From AP-15 sp963736715 (GTDB lineage: Bacteria; Pseudomonadota; Alphaproteobacteria; ATCC43930; CGMCC-115725): a stretch of DNA of 64,000 nucleotides. Below, in pieces: positions 1 to 7,922 of this stretch; the stretch's first letter is position 1, and each line of letters begins with the position of its first letter. A program made the position numbers and the translations under genes. The stretch is from positions 186,001 to 250,000 of the forward strand of contig CAVTQA010000007.1 in the NCBI GenBank assembly GCA_963736715.1. Direction: 5' to 3'. The notes beneath the pieces were generated by a model that ran no database searches, was not told the origin of the DNA, and saw only the letters and a list, made by a program, of their open reading frames with translations.

Positions 1-52
1 CGCTAAAGACGTAGGGGGGAAGGCGCTTGATGCGATAGAAGTCGTCAGGCAT
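1..52 (-). CDS. N-terminus of a class I/II aminotransferase (partial, runs off the left edge)
   Basis: Only the first 17 codons are in the window, reading MPDDFYRIKRLPPYVFS. This opening, with YRIKRLPPYVF, is typical of PLP-dependent aminotransferases of the alanine / LL-diaminopimelate type (AlaC-like), where it precedes the IxLGxGNPD segment that would lie outside the window. No catalytic residue is visible, so the substrate cannot be judged. The gene is transcribed leftward, out of the window, and marks the first chromosomal gene beyond the prophage's left end. Confidence 0.6.
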   Translation of the reverse strand, partial: MPDDFYRIKRLPPYVFS

Positions 53-202
53 GGCGTCTCGGCTGCAAATGAACGGTCTTTTTAGGCCCGCAAGCCGTAT
101 TTGGCGAGTGCTATACCGCGCCCGACGATTTGCTGAGTGAGCCTCGGAGATTTCGTCAGTTTGAACCGAAAGGGCCGCGCCACTGACCGAGAAAAGCGGT
201 CT

Positions 203-433
203 TCACGGACAAAAGCGAAGGTCGTCTCGTTCGTTCTCGTAATCTTCCATCGCCTGATGAAGGACGTTGTCGGAGGGTAAAGCGCGTAGGGCTTGTGTGA
301 TTTTCTTTAGCGTCGCCTCGTCATAATCAACCGGTTTGGGACATTTGCAGGAGGCATCGCGCGCGGCGCTGCAGCCGGCCAACATGAGGACCGCAACGCT
401 CGCCGCAGCGCGGATCCCCGCGTTCGAAAGCAT
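203..433 (-). CDS. Small phage lipoprotein, possible outer-membrane spanin-like lysis protein
   Basis: About 76 residues. The first 20 form a lipoprotein signal peptide with a hydrophobic run (AAASVAVLML) and the lipobox LAGC, so the mature protein should be lipidated and exported. The remaining 56 residues contain several cysteines (C-K-C-P, terminal F-C-P) and an acidic helical stretch. I chose the ATG at 433 because AGGA lies 7 bases upstream; an ATG at 439 is also possible. It is the last gene of the phage operon, directly after the endolysin, where Rz1-type outer-membrane spanins usually sit. No partner inner-membrane spanin is evident, so the spanin role is inference. Confidence 0.55.
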   Translation of the reverse strand: MLSNAGIRAAASVAVLMLAGCSAARDASCKCPKPVDYDEATLKKITQALRALPSDNVLHQAMEDYENERDDLRFCP

Positions 434-551
434 CCACATGTCCTGCTCATACCCTCCAGACCCCGCTTCGCGATTAGGTACCACCGTGCTGTCTCTATGG
501 GGAGCGCGCTTCACTCGCGATCGAGGTTTCAGCCGTAAGCCCGCTGGGGTA

Positions 552-1247
552 TCAGAGCTGGGGGTTCTTCCACCAGGCGACGAGATCGGCGACCGTGCCG
601 GCGAATCGGCTGCGATCACATGGGCCGATCCCCGCGACCGGCACTGGGTCGGAACCGACGCTCCCGTCGGTGTGCTGCCACAACGCCCATTTCGACCAGC
701 CGGGTGGACAAACCGGCCGTGAGTTGTAAGCGGGCAACCACAGCGGGCAGCGCGACAACACGCTGTTTGGAAGACCGGTGCCTAGTTGGTCGGGACCATA
801 CCGGTTGATATAAATCAACGGCATAAAGCCCGTAGCCATATTCAGCCTTGCGGCGGCTTCGGCGGTCTGGGCGACTGTCACAGTGCCGCCGATCGCGTTC
901 GGCTCGGCATCGAGCGCCAGCACGGTACAGCCTTCTGCCACTGATAGGAAGTTCTCGATCTGGAGTTCCGGCGGCGAGTCGTCGAGGAAATGATAGGCCC
1001 CAACCAGCAGACCGGAAGCACTTGCTGCCGCAAACCGCTGCGCGAACGTTGCGTCGATCCAGTCCGAACCCTGTGTTGCCTTGAGGATCATCGCGGCGAT
1101 TCCCGCCGATTTGGCACGTGCAAAATCGACCGGGGCCTGCCAATGACTGAGATCCACCACAACATCGGAGGTGATCGGCGGGAGGTAGGGCGTGGACTCC
1201 AGTGACAACATCCCTGGACGTTCGCCGGCTAAGCACAAGGCGGTCAT
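552..1247 (-). CDS. Phage endolysin, glycoside hydrolase family 25 (lysozyme-like muramidase)
   Basis: 231 residues. The GH25 beta/alpha-barrel signatures are visible in order: VVDLSHWQ near residue 30 (first catalytic-site Asp), GAYHFLDD near 85, ALDAEPN near 113 (the D-x-E pair that acts in catalysis) and KWALWQHTDG near 190. The family cleaves the N-acetylmuramic acid to N-acetylglucosamine bond of peptidoglycan. No signal peptide is seen, so release would depend on a holin, and the gene's ATG overlaps the stop of the upstream holin-like gene as ATGA. A lipoprotein gene follows. It is the lysis enzyme of the prophage. Confidence 0.85.
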   Translation of the reverse strand: MTALCLAGERPGMLSLESTPYLPPITSDVVVDLSHWQAPVDFARAKSAGIAAMILKATQGSDWIDATFAQRFAAASASGLLVGAYHFLDDSPPELQIENFLSVAEGCTVLALDAEPNAIGGTVTVAQTAEAAARLNMATGFMPLIYINRYGPDQLGTGLPNSVLSRCPLWLPAYNSRPVCPPGWSKWALWQHTDGSVGSDPVPVAGIGPCDRSRFAGTVADLVAWWKNPQL

Positions 1248-1477
1248 TGTTGGAAAAGTCCCATAATTGCCTGCTTGAACTGCGCCAACGCCGTAGCCGC
1301 TGCGACGATGCCGCCCCCGAGCCAGAGGGCGACGCGCAGACTGAAGCGACCGCGATCAGCAACCATTACGAGGTCTTCAACTTGATCGACGAGCCCCCTG
1401 CGGCCCTTGCCGTCGCCGTGAAGGGCATGATGGATCTCTTCGATGTCACGGCGAATCAGCGCGAGTTGGGTCTCCAT
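1244..1477 (-). CDS. Holin-like small membrane protein
   Basis: 77 residues starting at METQLALIRRDIEE, preceded by the strong ribosome site GGGAGG. The first 45 residues are charged and helical (heptad-like RRDIEEIHHAL). They are followed by one hydrophobic segment (VALWLGGGIVAAATALA) and a short tail ending FKQAIMGLFQQ. This layout, a cytoplasmic helix plus one C-terminal membrane segment, resembles XhlA-type holin-associated proteins. The stop overlaps the endolysin start (ATGA), the arrangement expected of a holin-endolysin pair. The assignment is by topology and context. Confidence 0.6.
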   Translation of the reverse strand: METQLALIRRDIEEIHHALHGDGKGRRGLVDQVEDLVMVADRGRFSLRVALWLGGGIVAAATALAQFKQAIMGLFQQ

Positions 1478-1496
1478 GGGGTACGCCACCTCCCGA

Positions 1497-1589
1497 TTAT
1501 CCGCGGGCGTCACGCGCCACCTCAAAACACCGGATCTCCCCGTGAGCTTCTCTCCCGATAATCCGCTCGGCGTTTGACGCGTAGATCAT
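1497..1589 (-). CDS. Tiny phage protein, 30 residues, unknown function
   Basis: Reads M-I-Y-A-S-N-A-E-R-I-I-G followed by a charged stretch ending EVARDARG. Its ATG overlaps the stop of the upstream 65-residue gene as ATGA, the same coupling used across this operon, and it ends 19 bases before the holin-like start. Without it there would be an unexplained 108-base gap in an otherwise gap-free operon. No family is recognised. Confidence 0.45.
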   Translation of the reverse strand: MIYASNAERIIGREAHGEIRCFEVARDARG

Positions 1590-1783
1590 CTTCTGCGTCC
1601 AACGATCCTGATCCCACGAGGCCCGAAGCTCAGCGTTTTGGTTTCGCCGCCGACCTGAACGCAGCATTCACCGGTAGCCTCATCAGCCGTGATGATCTCG
1701 CCTGCCACGTCGCTATAATCGTCAGTACGTACGATTTTCCAACGCCGTTTGTCTTCGGCGCTGTGCCAAGATTCGAGCTTCAT
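1586..1783 (-). CDS. Small phage hypothetical protein
   Basis: 65 residues starting MKLESWHSAEDKRRW; the start at 1783 overlaps the tail-tip gene's stop as ATGA, so the longer reading from 1807 is rejected. The protein is soluble and mixed alpha/beta-like, with a central acidic stretch (DYSDVAGEIITADEATGE) and a basic end (GIRIVGRRR). It lies between the tail tip gene and the lysis genes. No function is assigned. Confidence 0.6.
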   Translation of the reverse strand: MKLESWHSAEDKRRWKIVRTDDYSDVAGEIITADEATGECCVQVGGETKTLSFGPRGIRIVGRRR

Positions 1784-4137
1784 TGCGTAATTCCCATGAT
1801 GGTCCATGCGAGATTTGCCAGAGTCGGGTCGGGCGTGGCAGGCGCGACCACGGTCAGCACGTCGCCGGTATTGAATACAGTCGCTGAGTTCATCGTGAAT
1901 GTAGCCGTGGTGGCCAATGGGGCGAAAACCATGGCTCCGACATTCGTACCGTTCTTTTGGATGTCGAATGTCGTTGACGTAGTTGCAGCTGTCGCAGCAG
2001 TGCCAAGGCTGCCGGCAAGCCCGGCCGGCACAGTTCCCGGGACAGCGAATACATAACTCTGCAGTACGAGACTGGCGGTCGGCCTACCACTGAACGAGCC
2101 GCTCACGATGGTCGAGGAGGCTTGCCCGGTTCCTGTGACGGCGTATGTGTATACCGGAAGTGAGTTTAGGCTCTGTAATCCGCCGCCCACGATATTCATC
2201 GACACGAATTTCAAATAGATCGCTTGACCGATGAGGGTATTTGGATACGAGAAACGGCCGATGGACCCGTCGAGCCTTGCGAATAACGTTCCCGGCGGAT
2301 GATCGGTGATCGTGCTACCGTAAGCGCCGCGATAAAGGGTAGTCAGCCCATACTTATTGGCCGCGGTGAGCGTCGCAGTTTGGTAGGCGAGAAGCTCACC
2401 ACCGACATAGCAAAGAGTAACGAGATTGGCGGCATCGGTGCCGGAGACTGAGGCAAGCTGACCCCGGCTTTCGGTTAGATCTACTGAGAGTGTGTTGGTG
2501 AAATCGAGTGTGGGATGTGCCGGCAAATCCGCCGTCAAGACCCCTTGCACCGCCGATGAGTTCACAATCCCGGCGAGGGCATAGGAGCTGCCATCGCTGG
2601 AAATCCAGACCTGGGCTCCACCCCAATTCGCGCCGCCCGAAAGCGCAACCCAGATCTCGAGGCTGCCTGTCAGCAGCGCGGCAGGAGGCTCGAAAATGAT
2701 CGGCACGTTGATATTCCCTGGCGGCGAGTTCCAATTCGGGACGTAGCCGGAATTCAACTGACTGGGATACAGCGTCGCCGTCGAGTAGCCGCCGAAGAAA
2801 TCTTCTGCCGTGATCGACAGGGTGCCCTCGTCATCCTCCTCCACTCCGGTTACCCGCACAACCAGCGCCGAAGCACCGAGCCGGAGATCAGTGATCTCTA
2901 TGAGATCCATCGGCTCCAGCAGACAATATTTCCATCCGAGCTTGAAGGTGTAGGTGTTGCGGAATAACAATGCCCGCTGCAATAGAAGTTGGGCGACCAT
3001 TGGACCGACGTTAAGCGGATCGACGATTGCCCGTGCCTTCAGCGAGCTGTCTCGGCGTAGCCCGTAAAGGTCGATTGCCCCTTGGTCGAAGGATTCGACA
3101 ATCGCAGTGTTATAATTATTCGATCGGTCGAGACACTCAAGTTGGATCGAATTAGAGGCGTCGGCTGGAGTCGACCGTGTAATATGAACTGGATCATCGC
3201 TGAAACCGCCGGTGATCGGCCCTGATCCCGATCGCAGCGCCGGCCCGCCCGGTGTAACCCCGGGATTTGTCCCGACACTCAATTCCTGGACGATGAAATC
3301 ATCCTCGCCGAGGCTGTAAAGCGGGGTCGTATCTGGCGTGTAGGCCGCACCATTGCCGGTGACGGGCTGATCTCCATAGGGGATGATCTTCAACAGTCCA
3401 CCCGACCACACAATGGCACTGTTGGTGATGCTGATGATATCTGCGAGGTGTTGTTGCGCTTCTTGCTGAGTGTCGAGCATTGGCGACAACACCAGGCCGA
3501 GAGCCTGGCAATACGTTGAATAGAGACTTAGGTCACCCAGACTAGTCGCCGGGAAGCCGGCTCCGTAACGGGGATTGGTGAGGAAATCGGCGACGATAGC
3601 AGCGGGATTTGCATCGAACCCGTTGGTCCCACTCAGCGACAGTAAGCCCTCCACCTCAAAGGAGAAATTCGGAAGGGTGGCAGTGTTACCCATTGCGAAA
3701 TTGTTGGCCACGATAGTTGCGGTTCCGGAATAGCCGAGGGCCTTATCGGCATGGTATGTTTGCCAATACGGATCTGCCGCCTGTCCATCGCTTCCGAGGT
3801 AAACCGCGGCCGGCAACGAGGACAGCATTCCGACATTTTTGTCCCACCACACCGTGCCGATGCCGGAAATCGGCCCTTGGCACACTCCCATAATAACCGA
3901 GGCACTATATTTATATTGCTGTCCGCCTCCTTTACCGCCGCCACCACCTTTTCCTACACCGCTTTGCTGCGATGACGGCGCCGCCTTGAAATCATCGTAG
4001 TCGATGAGATTTGGCGAGACGCGGGTTGTACCGTAGACGAGCGGGATAACCCCACCCTGTTGCGAGGTTTGGAATTGCAGCGAGCCGACCGCCTTTTGCT
4101 GCTTGGCATTAGACCCGCCGCCGATGATGCCACCCAT
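1780..4137 (-). CDS. Phage tail tip / host-specificity protein (GTA gp15-like core, short form)
   Basis: 785 residues. The N-terminus (GGIIGGGSNAKQQKA, then GGVIPLVYGTTRVSPNLIDY) matches the opening of putative phage tail proteins of the tip/hub class. A glycine/lysine-rich linker follows near residues 60-72 (GVGKGGGGGKGGGQQYKYS). The middle (NPAAIVADFLTNPRYGAGFP) is typical of the Phage-tail_3 type domain, and the C-terminal 300 residues are repetitive beta-rich. RcGTA gp15 is about 1300 residues with an N-terminal TIM barrel that this protein lacks. It follows DUF2460, DUF2163 and NlpC/P60 genes in the canonical GTA tail order, so it should form the tail tip that contacts the host. Confidence 0.75.
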   Translation of the reverse strand: MGGIIGGGSNAKQQKAVGSLQFQTSQQGGVIPLVYGTTRVSPNLIDYDDFKAAPSSQQSGVGKGGGGGKGGGQQYKYSASVIMGVCQGPISGIGTVWWDKNVGMLSSLPAAVYLGSDGQAADPYWQTYHADKALGYSGTATIVANNFAMGNTATLPNFSFEVEGLLSLSGTNGFDANPAAIVADFLTNPRYGAGFPATSLGDLSLYSTYCQALGLVLSPMLDTQQEAQQHLADIISITNSAIVWSGGLLKIIPYGDQPVTGNGAAYTPDTTPLYSLGEDDFIVQELSVGTNPGVTPGGPALRSGSGPITGGFSDDPVHITRSTPADASNSIQLECLDRSNNYNTAIVESFDQGAIDLYGLRRDSSLKARAIVDPLNVGPMVAQLLLQRALLFRNTYTFKLGWKYCLLEPMDLIEITDLRLGASALVVRVTGVEEDDEGTLSITAEDFFGGYSTATLYPSQLNSGYVPNWNSPPGNINVPIIFEPPAALLTGSLEIWVALSGGANWGGAQVWISSDGSSYALAGIVNSSAVQGVLTADLPAHPTLDFTNTLSVDLTESRGQLASVSGTDAANLVTLCYVGGELLAYQTATLTAANKYGLTTLYRGAYGSTITDHPPGTLFARLDGSIGRFSYPNTLIGQAIYLKFVSMNIVGGGLQSLNSLPVYTYAVTGTGQASSTIVSGSFSGRPTASLVLQSYVFAVPGTVPAGLAGSLGTAATAATTSTTFDIQKNGTNVGAMVFAPLATTATFTMNSATVFNTGDVLTVVAPATPDPTLANLAWTIMGITQ

Positions 4138-4146
4138 ATTCGATTG

Positions 4147-4578
4147 TCAGAGTTTGAGTATGGGAAAAGGGTCGAAAAATCGCACCGGGCGGCCGCTCAG
4201 CGGCGGCTGGTCGGCAGCACCGCAGACAACTCCGGCATCCCACCATGCGTGAATGAGCCTCGGCCACGAGACAACAACAGCCCCGTGTGAGAAGCAGCGC
4301 CCGAATTTGAACACTGCGATATCGCCTTCCCGAGGCGGAGTCTCAATCTCCCGTGCGTAATGCATAAGCCCTTCGAGGTATCGCTCGGCGTCGCGATGCA
4401 GGTGCCAGTCAGGCGGATAGAACGGGACGTCGATGTGCGAGATCACCCCCGCGTTTCGGTAAACTTCGGCAAGCAGCATCAAGCAATCTGTGCCGCCGCC
4501 CCTGACCCGGCCCATATGATGATAGGGTGTGCGGAGCCAGGTTTGCGCCTCGGCCAGAACCATTGACCTTGGGTTCAT
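4147..4578 (-). CDS. Phage NlpC/P60 family cell-wall peptidase (GTA gp14-like)
   Basis: 143 residues, the usual length for this phage family. The catalytic triad is readable: Cys32 in GGGTDCLMLL, His98 in FSHGAVVV, and His110 in the following strand (PRLIHAWW). NlpC/P60 enzymes cleave stem-peptide bonds of peptidoglycan. In GTA-like tails this protein sits at the tail tip and opens the wall during DNA entry. Its ATG overlaps the stop of the DUF2163 gene (ATGA at 4575-4578), and the tip-protein gene starts 9 bases downstream. Confidence 0.85.
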   Translation of the reverse strand: MNPRSMVLAEAQTWLRTPYHHMGRVRGGGTDCLMLLAEVYRNAGVISHIDVPFYPPDWHLHRDAERYLEGLMHYAREIETPPREGDIAVFKFGRCFSHGAVVVSWPRLIHAWWDAGVVCGAADQPPLSGRPVRFFDPFPILKL

Positions 4579-5429
4579 ACCGCCGTCTCCGGCGTCGGGA
4601 TGAAGGGAAAGCCCCCGAAATGGGTGGCGTTATTGAACACGTTTGTACAGGTCGCCAGCGTACGGTCACAGCCGGGCAGCAGCTGAAATTGGTCGCCGGT
4701 CACAACCGACGAGAGAAATGGAAGCTTCATGGAAACCCCACCGGAACCCATGTTCGCGATGGTGCGGCTGGACCCGGCATTGGCTCCGGTCACGCCGATG
4801 ATCGTCCCTTGAACGTAGAGGTTCGCTGGAGTCGGGCTAACTGCGGTGGCGATTTGCGCCTGCGTAGAGCCGGGCTCGGCCGCAAACGTTATCTGCACGC
4901 TGGACCGATCGAACTGGCACATCGCGTCGCCGAAGGTGTGAGTGCAAGATGACTGCCACAGCCGGCGCGGCATCTGGATATTCAGAAGCTCGAGATGGGA
5001 GCGGCATTTGAGGTCGATGCCGGTGCGGGTACAGTCAATATCCGAAATGCGGCCGGCGAAGAGCACCACGGTGCCCGGGCTCGTGTCGCCGTAGGTCGGC
5101 ATGAACGCTCGTTCGAGCTGCAGGAGCGCGCCGTCAAGTTGTCCCTGCCAGGCCGCTTGCAGAAACGGCAACTCGCCGATCAGATCTGTGGGGTCGGTAT
5201 AGATTCTGACTTCGAGTTCGTCGACCTGGGTGCCGATGACGATGTTGGTTTTGGAGCGCTCGAATTTAGGGCCAAGCGCAAAGGTGTAGCCATTCGCGAA
5301 GATCGCAGTCGACGCTGCCGAATAACGCAGTACCAACCCGCCCACCAGGGTGATCGTGTAGAGGTCTGCCATGATGAACTGGTCGGCGCTCGAGAGGAGC
5401 GCGATCAGGGCGGGGCTGGCTACTTTCAT
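4575..5429 (-). CDS. Phage DUF2163 tail protein (GTA gp13-like)
   Basis: 284 residues from the ATG at 5429, which overlaps the preceding stop as ATGA; a longer reading from 5477 is rejected. The family signature is clear: an N-terminal helix, LYTITLVGGLVLRYS, paired beta strands, then the cysteine-rich C-terminal half (SCTHTFGDAMCQFD and LLPGCDRTLATC), whose spaced cysteines resemble a metal-binding cluster. In RcGTA this protein is part of the baseplate hub. It is coupled to the DUF2460 gene before it and the NlpC/P60 gene after it. Confidence 0.8.
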   Translation of the reverse strand: MKVASPALIALLSSADQFIMADLYTITLVGGLVLRYSAASTAIFANGYTFALGPKFERSKTNIVIGTQVDELEVRIYTDPTDLIGELPFLQAAWQGQLDGALLQLERAFMPTYGDTSPGTVVLFAGRISDIDCTRTGIDLKCRSHLELLNIQMPRRLWQSSCTHTFGDAMCQFDRSSVQITFAAEPGSTQAQIATAVSPTPANLYVQGTIIGVTGANAGSSRTIANMGSGGVSMKLPFLSSVVTGDQFQLLPGCDRTLATCTNVFNNATHFGGFPFIPTPETAV

Positions 5430-6049
5430 GACCGCACCGATATGAAGGTCAATTTCTTCAACTGCCACAGTCGACACATGAAATTCTCGAAATCATACTT
5501 GTCGTCAATGAATTTACAGCGGAAGTAATAGGTGAAATCGGCGGTGATGATCAGCTCGCTACTGGGAGCGGTTCCGAATGTCACCAACCCGGTGGCCGGG
5601 TCGACACTGTAGGTCGACGGATCCTGCGTAATCCCGTTGAAGTAGATCGCGCGTACGACGTTCGGCGCGACGATCGGTTCCAAGAAGCCGCCGCCGGGCA
5701 GGGCCGCACCCATTGTACGCTGGAGCTGGAAAGAGAGCGTGCTCGCATCCCCAATGCCGATCTGCTGCCCGGCGACTTGCCAGTCACTGGGGTCTTGAAA
5801 CAGGAATGTGGAGAATGCTCCCTGGCAGAGCATAAAGAATCCTAGGAGGGTCCGCAGCTCGTCGTACCCAGCTGCCGGGTTGTCGCGCAGGAAGTCATAA
5901 ACCAGTGCAAATTGCCACAACGGGTAAGGGTAGTCGAGCGCCCGCAATTCGCGCCCGGATACCGCGCGTTGGATGCGCGTCTGAAAGGTCGGAGTCTTGG
6001 TGACGCTCCAGGCAAGCCCGGGCAACACCGGAAAAATCGGAGCCATCAC
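5426..6049 (-). CDS. Phage DUF2460 tail protein (GTA gp12-like distal tail protein)
   Basis: 207 residues. The opening FPVLPGLAWSVTKTP, the RALDYPYPLWQF segment, the FFMLCQGAFSTFLFQDPSDW segment and the closing YRFxCKF..FE.F type end are hallmarks of DUF2460, the distal-tail protein of GTA-like siphophages. The first codon is GTG, overlapping the tape-measure stop as GTGA, with an in-frame ATG next to it at 6046. It probably forms the ring joining tail tube to hub. Confidence 0.85.
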   Translation of the reverse strand: MMAPIFPVLPGLAWSVTKTPTFQTRIQRAVSGRELRALDYPYPLWQFALVYDFLRDNPAAGYDELRTLLGFFMLCQGAFSTFLFQDPSDWQVAGQQIGIGDASTLSFQLQRTMGAALPGGGFLEPIVAPNVVRAIYFNGITQDPSTYSVDPATGLVTFGTAPSSELIITADFTYYFRCKFIDDKYDFENFMCRLWQLKKLTFISVRS

Positions 6050-7140
6050 GCGGTCCGCAGCATCGAACCGTTGCGCATTGCCTTGTTAAGCGCATTGACG
6101 AGAAGGCTGCCATTGCTCTGGAAAAACCGCTTCACGTCCTGACTGTCGATCGCCGAAACGTTGACCACCACCGCACCAGACCCAGCTCCGCCATTTGCGG
6201 AGATCATGTTCTGAAGGCCTTGGCTGATATTCGCCGGCAGGATCATTTCGTTTTGGTGCACCATAGCGAGCTGATCAGACGGAACCATCCAGCCCCCCGC
6301 CGCAGAGGCAATCCCGCCGGCGGCTGCCATTACGGTGGCTTCTCCGGCCGCAGCCGGCCCAGCCGCAGCCGGCCCCATTATCGGAGCAAGGAATGCAAAA
6401 ATGCCCGAGAACGCCTGCGCTGAATCAGTCATGATGCTCTTGACCGCATTTGCCGCCTTCACCGCCAGCCCGGCCGCCACTCCCTCGCCCTCGGCCGCAG
6501 TGCGGGCCGCAGCGCCGGCCTCGGTCGCGGTCGTCATAGCGAGCTCACTGGCAATCCAGTTGGTCGCCATCTTGACACCCAGGTTGACGAATTCGGCAAG
6601 TATCGATTGCCCAATATTCGCCACCGCCTTCTGCAACGTCGTCGTACCCAATATCATCCCGGTGATCGAGGTGTCGAAGGCCCGCTGGATCGGCTGCATC
6701 ACGCTCTGCCAGGTTATTTGGCTGGTCTGCGCTGCCTGAAGATCGAGCTTCTCCTTGTCGCTTTGAAACTTCTGGTAGGCAAGCAGCTCTTCTCCCCACC
6801 GCTTTTCATCAGCGGCCGCATCGTTTCCGTTGCCGGACGCGGGACCGGCCTGGACAACGCTGGTGGCATCGCCGAGCCCGCTACTCGGCGTCATGCCCGC
6901 GCCTATCGACCCCGCGAGGTCGGCCGCTTTGCTCTGCAACGCACCGATGCCGGTTCCGATTTGGCCGGTAGCGGCGTTAAGCTGCGACTGCGCTTGCTGG
7001 GCAATGTCGCCGAGCCCGGCAAGTTGAGTTCGCATCGCATCGGTCGCCGCCTGCACAGAATTCGATGCGGCCTCCATCCCGGATCGGAGACCGTCAATTT
7101 GGGCGCTGATAACGACGCTGGTTTCAATATCCGCCATCAT
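6046..7140 (-). CDS. Short phage tail tape measure protein
   Basis: 364 residues. The N-terminal 100 residues are helical with heptads (QIDGLRSGMEAASNSVQ), as in tape measure proteins. The middle contains alanine-rich hydrophobic stretches (AFLAPIMGPAAAGPAAAG) suited to membrane insertion, and the end (MVHQNEMILPANISQGLQ) is a motif common near the C-terminus of phage tape measures. The length is at the low end for the family and predicts a short tail. It sits right after the tail chaperone pair, the conserved place for this gene. Confidence 0.75.
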   Translation of the reverse strand: MMADIETSVVISAQIDGLRSGMEAASNSVQAATDAMRTQLAGLGDIAQQAQSQLNAATGQIGTGIGALQSKAADLAGSIGAGMTPSSGLGDATSVVQAGPASGNGNDAAADEKRWGEELLAYQKFQSDKEKLDLQAAQTSQITWQSVMQPIQRAFDTSITGMILGTTTLQKAVANIGQSILAEFVNLGVKMATNWIASELAMTTATEAGAAARTAAEGEGVAAGLAVKAANAVKSIMTDSAQAFSGIFAFLAPIMGPAAAGPAAAGEATVMAAAGGIASAAGGWMVPSDQLAMVHQNEMILPANISQGLQNMISANGGAGSGAVVVNVSAIDSQDVKRFFQSNGSLLVNALNKAMRNGSMLRTA

Positions 7141-7173
7141 AGCCTCTTGCTGATAAACGGTCTTCGCCGGCTC

Positions 7174-7922
7174 TTAGCGGCTGCCTCTATTCTGCGGATG
7201 CTGGTTGGGAACCGCCGCGCGAAGGCGCAGTTCGCCAAAATCGAGGACTGCGGGCGAAAGCCCGGCATTGACGTCTCCGACACCAAACCCAGGCCCCAGC
7301 TGAGCGAGCAACGAGGTCGAATCCGAACTCGGTGGCTGTCCTCGTCCCATCGACGTCGAAGGCCGCCCTTCGTTTTTATGCTTGCCAAGGCCAAGATAGG
7401 CCGCGACCAGCAAGTGCAACGGCGGGTGTTGTGCCCAGTAGGACGTCAGCTCTTCGACCTGGAAGAGCGTCATCTCGTCAATTATGGGGTAGCTGTATCC
7501 ACAAGCGGTCGCGAGGAGACCATAGATTTCTCGCCAAGGGTCTCCGTCCCTGAAACCATGTCCGAAACGGACCTGGCGCTCGCATTGCCTGCCCCCGGGC
7601 TGGTCCCGGGGGCAGGTGCTTCCCCCATAGCGGCTCCGCCTGGCTTCAGGCCGGAGCCGGTCAGGACGGCATTCAGGACGACACTGGCATTCCCGAGATC
7701 GAGCAAATTTTCAACTTTGTCCGGTGTCGTCTCGGGATAATTGCGCTGCAGCGCCGCGGTGACGATGTCGATCAGCACGTTGATTTGCGCTTCGCCCATC
7801 GACGCGCCGATTTCTGTCAGTTGCCTTACCTTGGGCATCAACCGGCGGAGCTGGCCGAGGGTCAGCGGCGGCACTATCCAATCCTGGCCGCCCATTGCGA
7901 CCGCGACACCGGGGATCATCAC
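7174..7922 (-). CDS. Tail assembly chaperone GT fusion product made by -1 ribosomal frameshift
   Basis: The downstream reading frame (stop at 7174) holds MTLFQVEELTSYWAQHPPLH and stays open far upstream of that ATG, encoding REIYGLLATACGYSYPIIDE, so it lacks its own obvious start. It is in the -1 frame of the upstream G-type gene and overlaps it from about 7710 to 7482. This is the standard arrangement of the G and GT tail chaperones, which coat the tape measure during tail assembly. A slip at GGGGGAA (7626-7620) gives a 249-residue product. The 749-base span needs exactly one base re-read to be in frame. Confidence 0.65.
7482..7922 (-). CDS. Tail assembly chaperone, short G-type product
   Basis: 146 residues from a GTG at 7922 that overlaps the tail-tube stop as GTGA; an in-frame ATG follows immediately at 7919. 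The conserved core is near the N-terminus (GQDWIVPPLTLGQLRRLMPKV), and the C-terminal 45 residues are low-complexity Gly/Ala/Pro/Ser, as expected after the point where a frameshift diverts some ribosomes. Position between tail tube and tape measure fits the family. It is the unshifted product of the GT pair. Confidence 0.7.
   Translation of the reverse strand: MMIPGVAVAMGGQDWIVPPLTLGQLRRLMPKVRQLTEIGASMGEAQINVLIDIVTAALQRNYPETTPDKVENLLDLGNASVVLNAVLTGSGLKPGGAAMGEAPAPGTSPGAGNASARSVSDMVSGTETLGEKSMVSSRPLVDTATP
7589..7626 (-). promoter_or_regulatory. Candidate programmed -1 frameshift signal (slippery heptamer plus hairpin)
   Basis: On the minus strand GGGGGAA (7626-7620) lies in the correct X-XXY-YYZ phase of the G gene (codons ATG-GGG-GAA). 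It is followed after 4 bases by a perfect 11-bp stem (arms 7615-7605 and 7599-7589) with a 5-base loop. Slipping back one base at this heptamer joins the G frame to the T frame. A second in-phase heptamer, CCCGGGG (7599-7593), lies in the 3' arm and could be the true site instead. Confidence 0.55.

Noticed and set aside
53..202. Left attachment site of the prophage
   Set aside because: I compared 53-202 by eye with 26785-26853 and found no convincing direct repeat, so no att site is claimed.
7589..7615. Perfect hairpin read as a transcription terminator
   Set aside because: No T-run follows, it lies within two coding frames, and a frameshift role explains it better.
6607..7740. 377-residue plus-strand open frame
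   Set aside because: It is antisense to tape measure and chaperone genes, is Arg-rich with no motifs, and arises from GC-rich codon bias.
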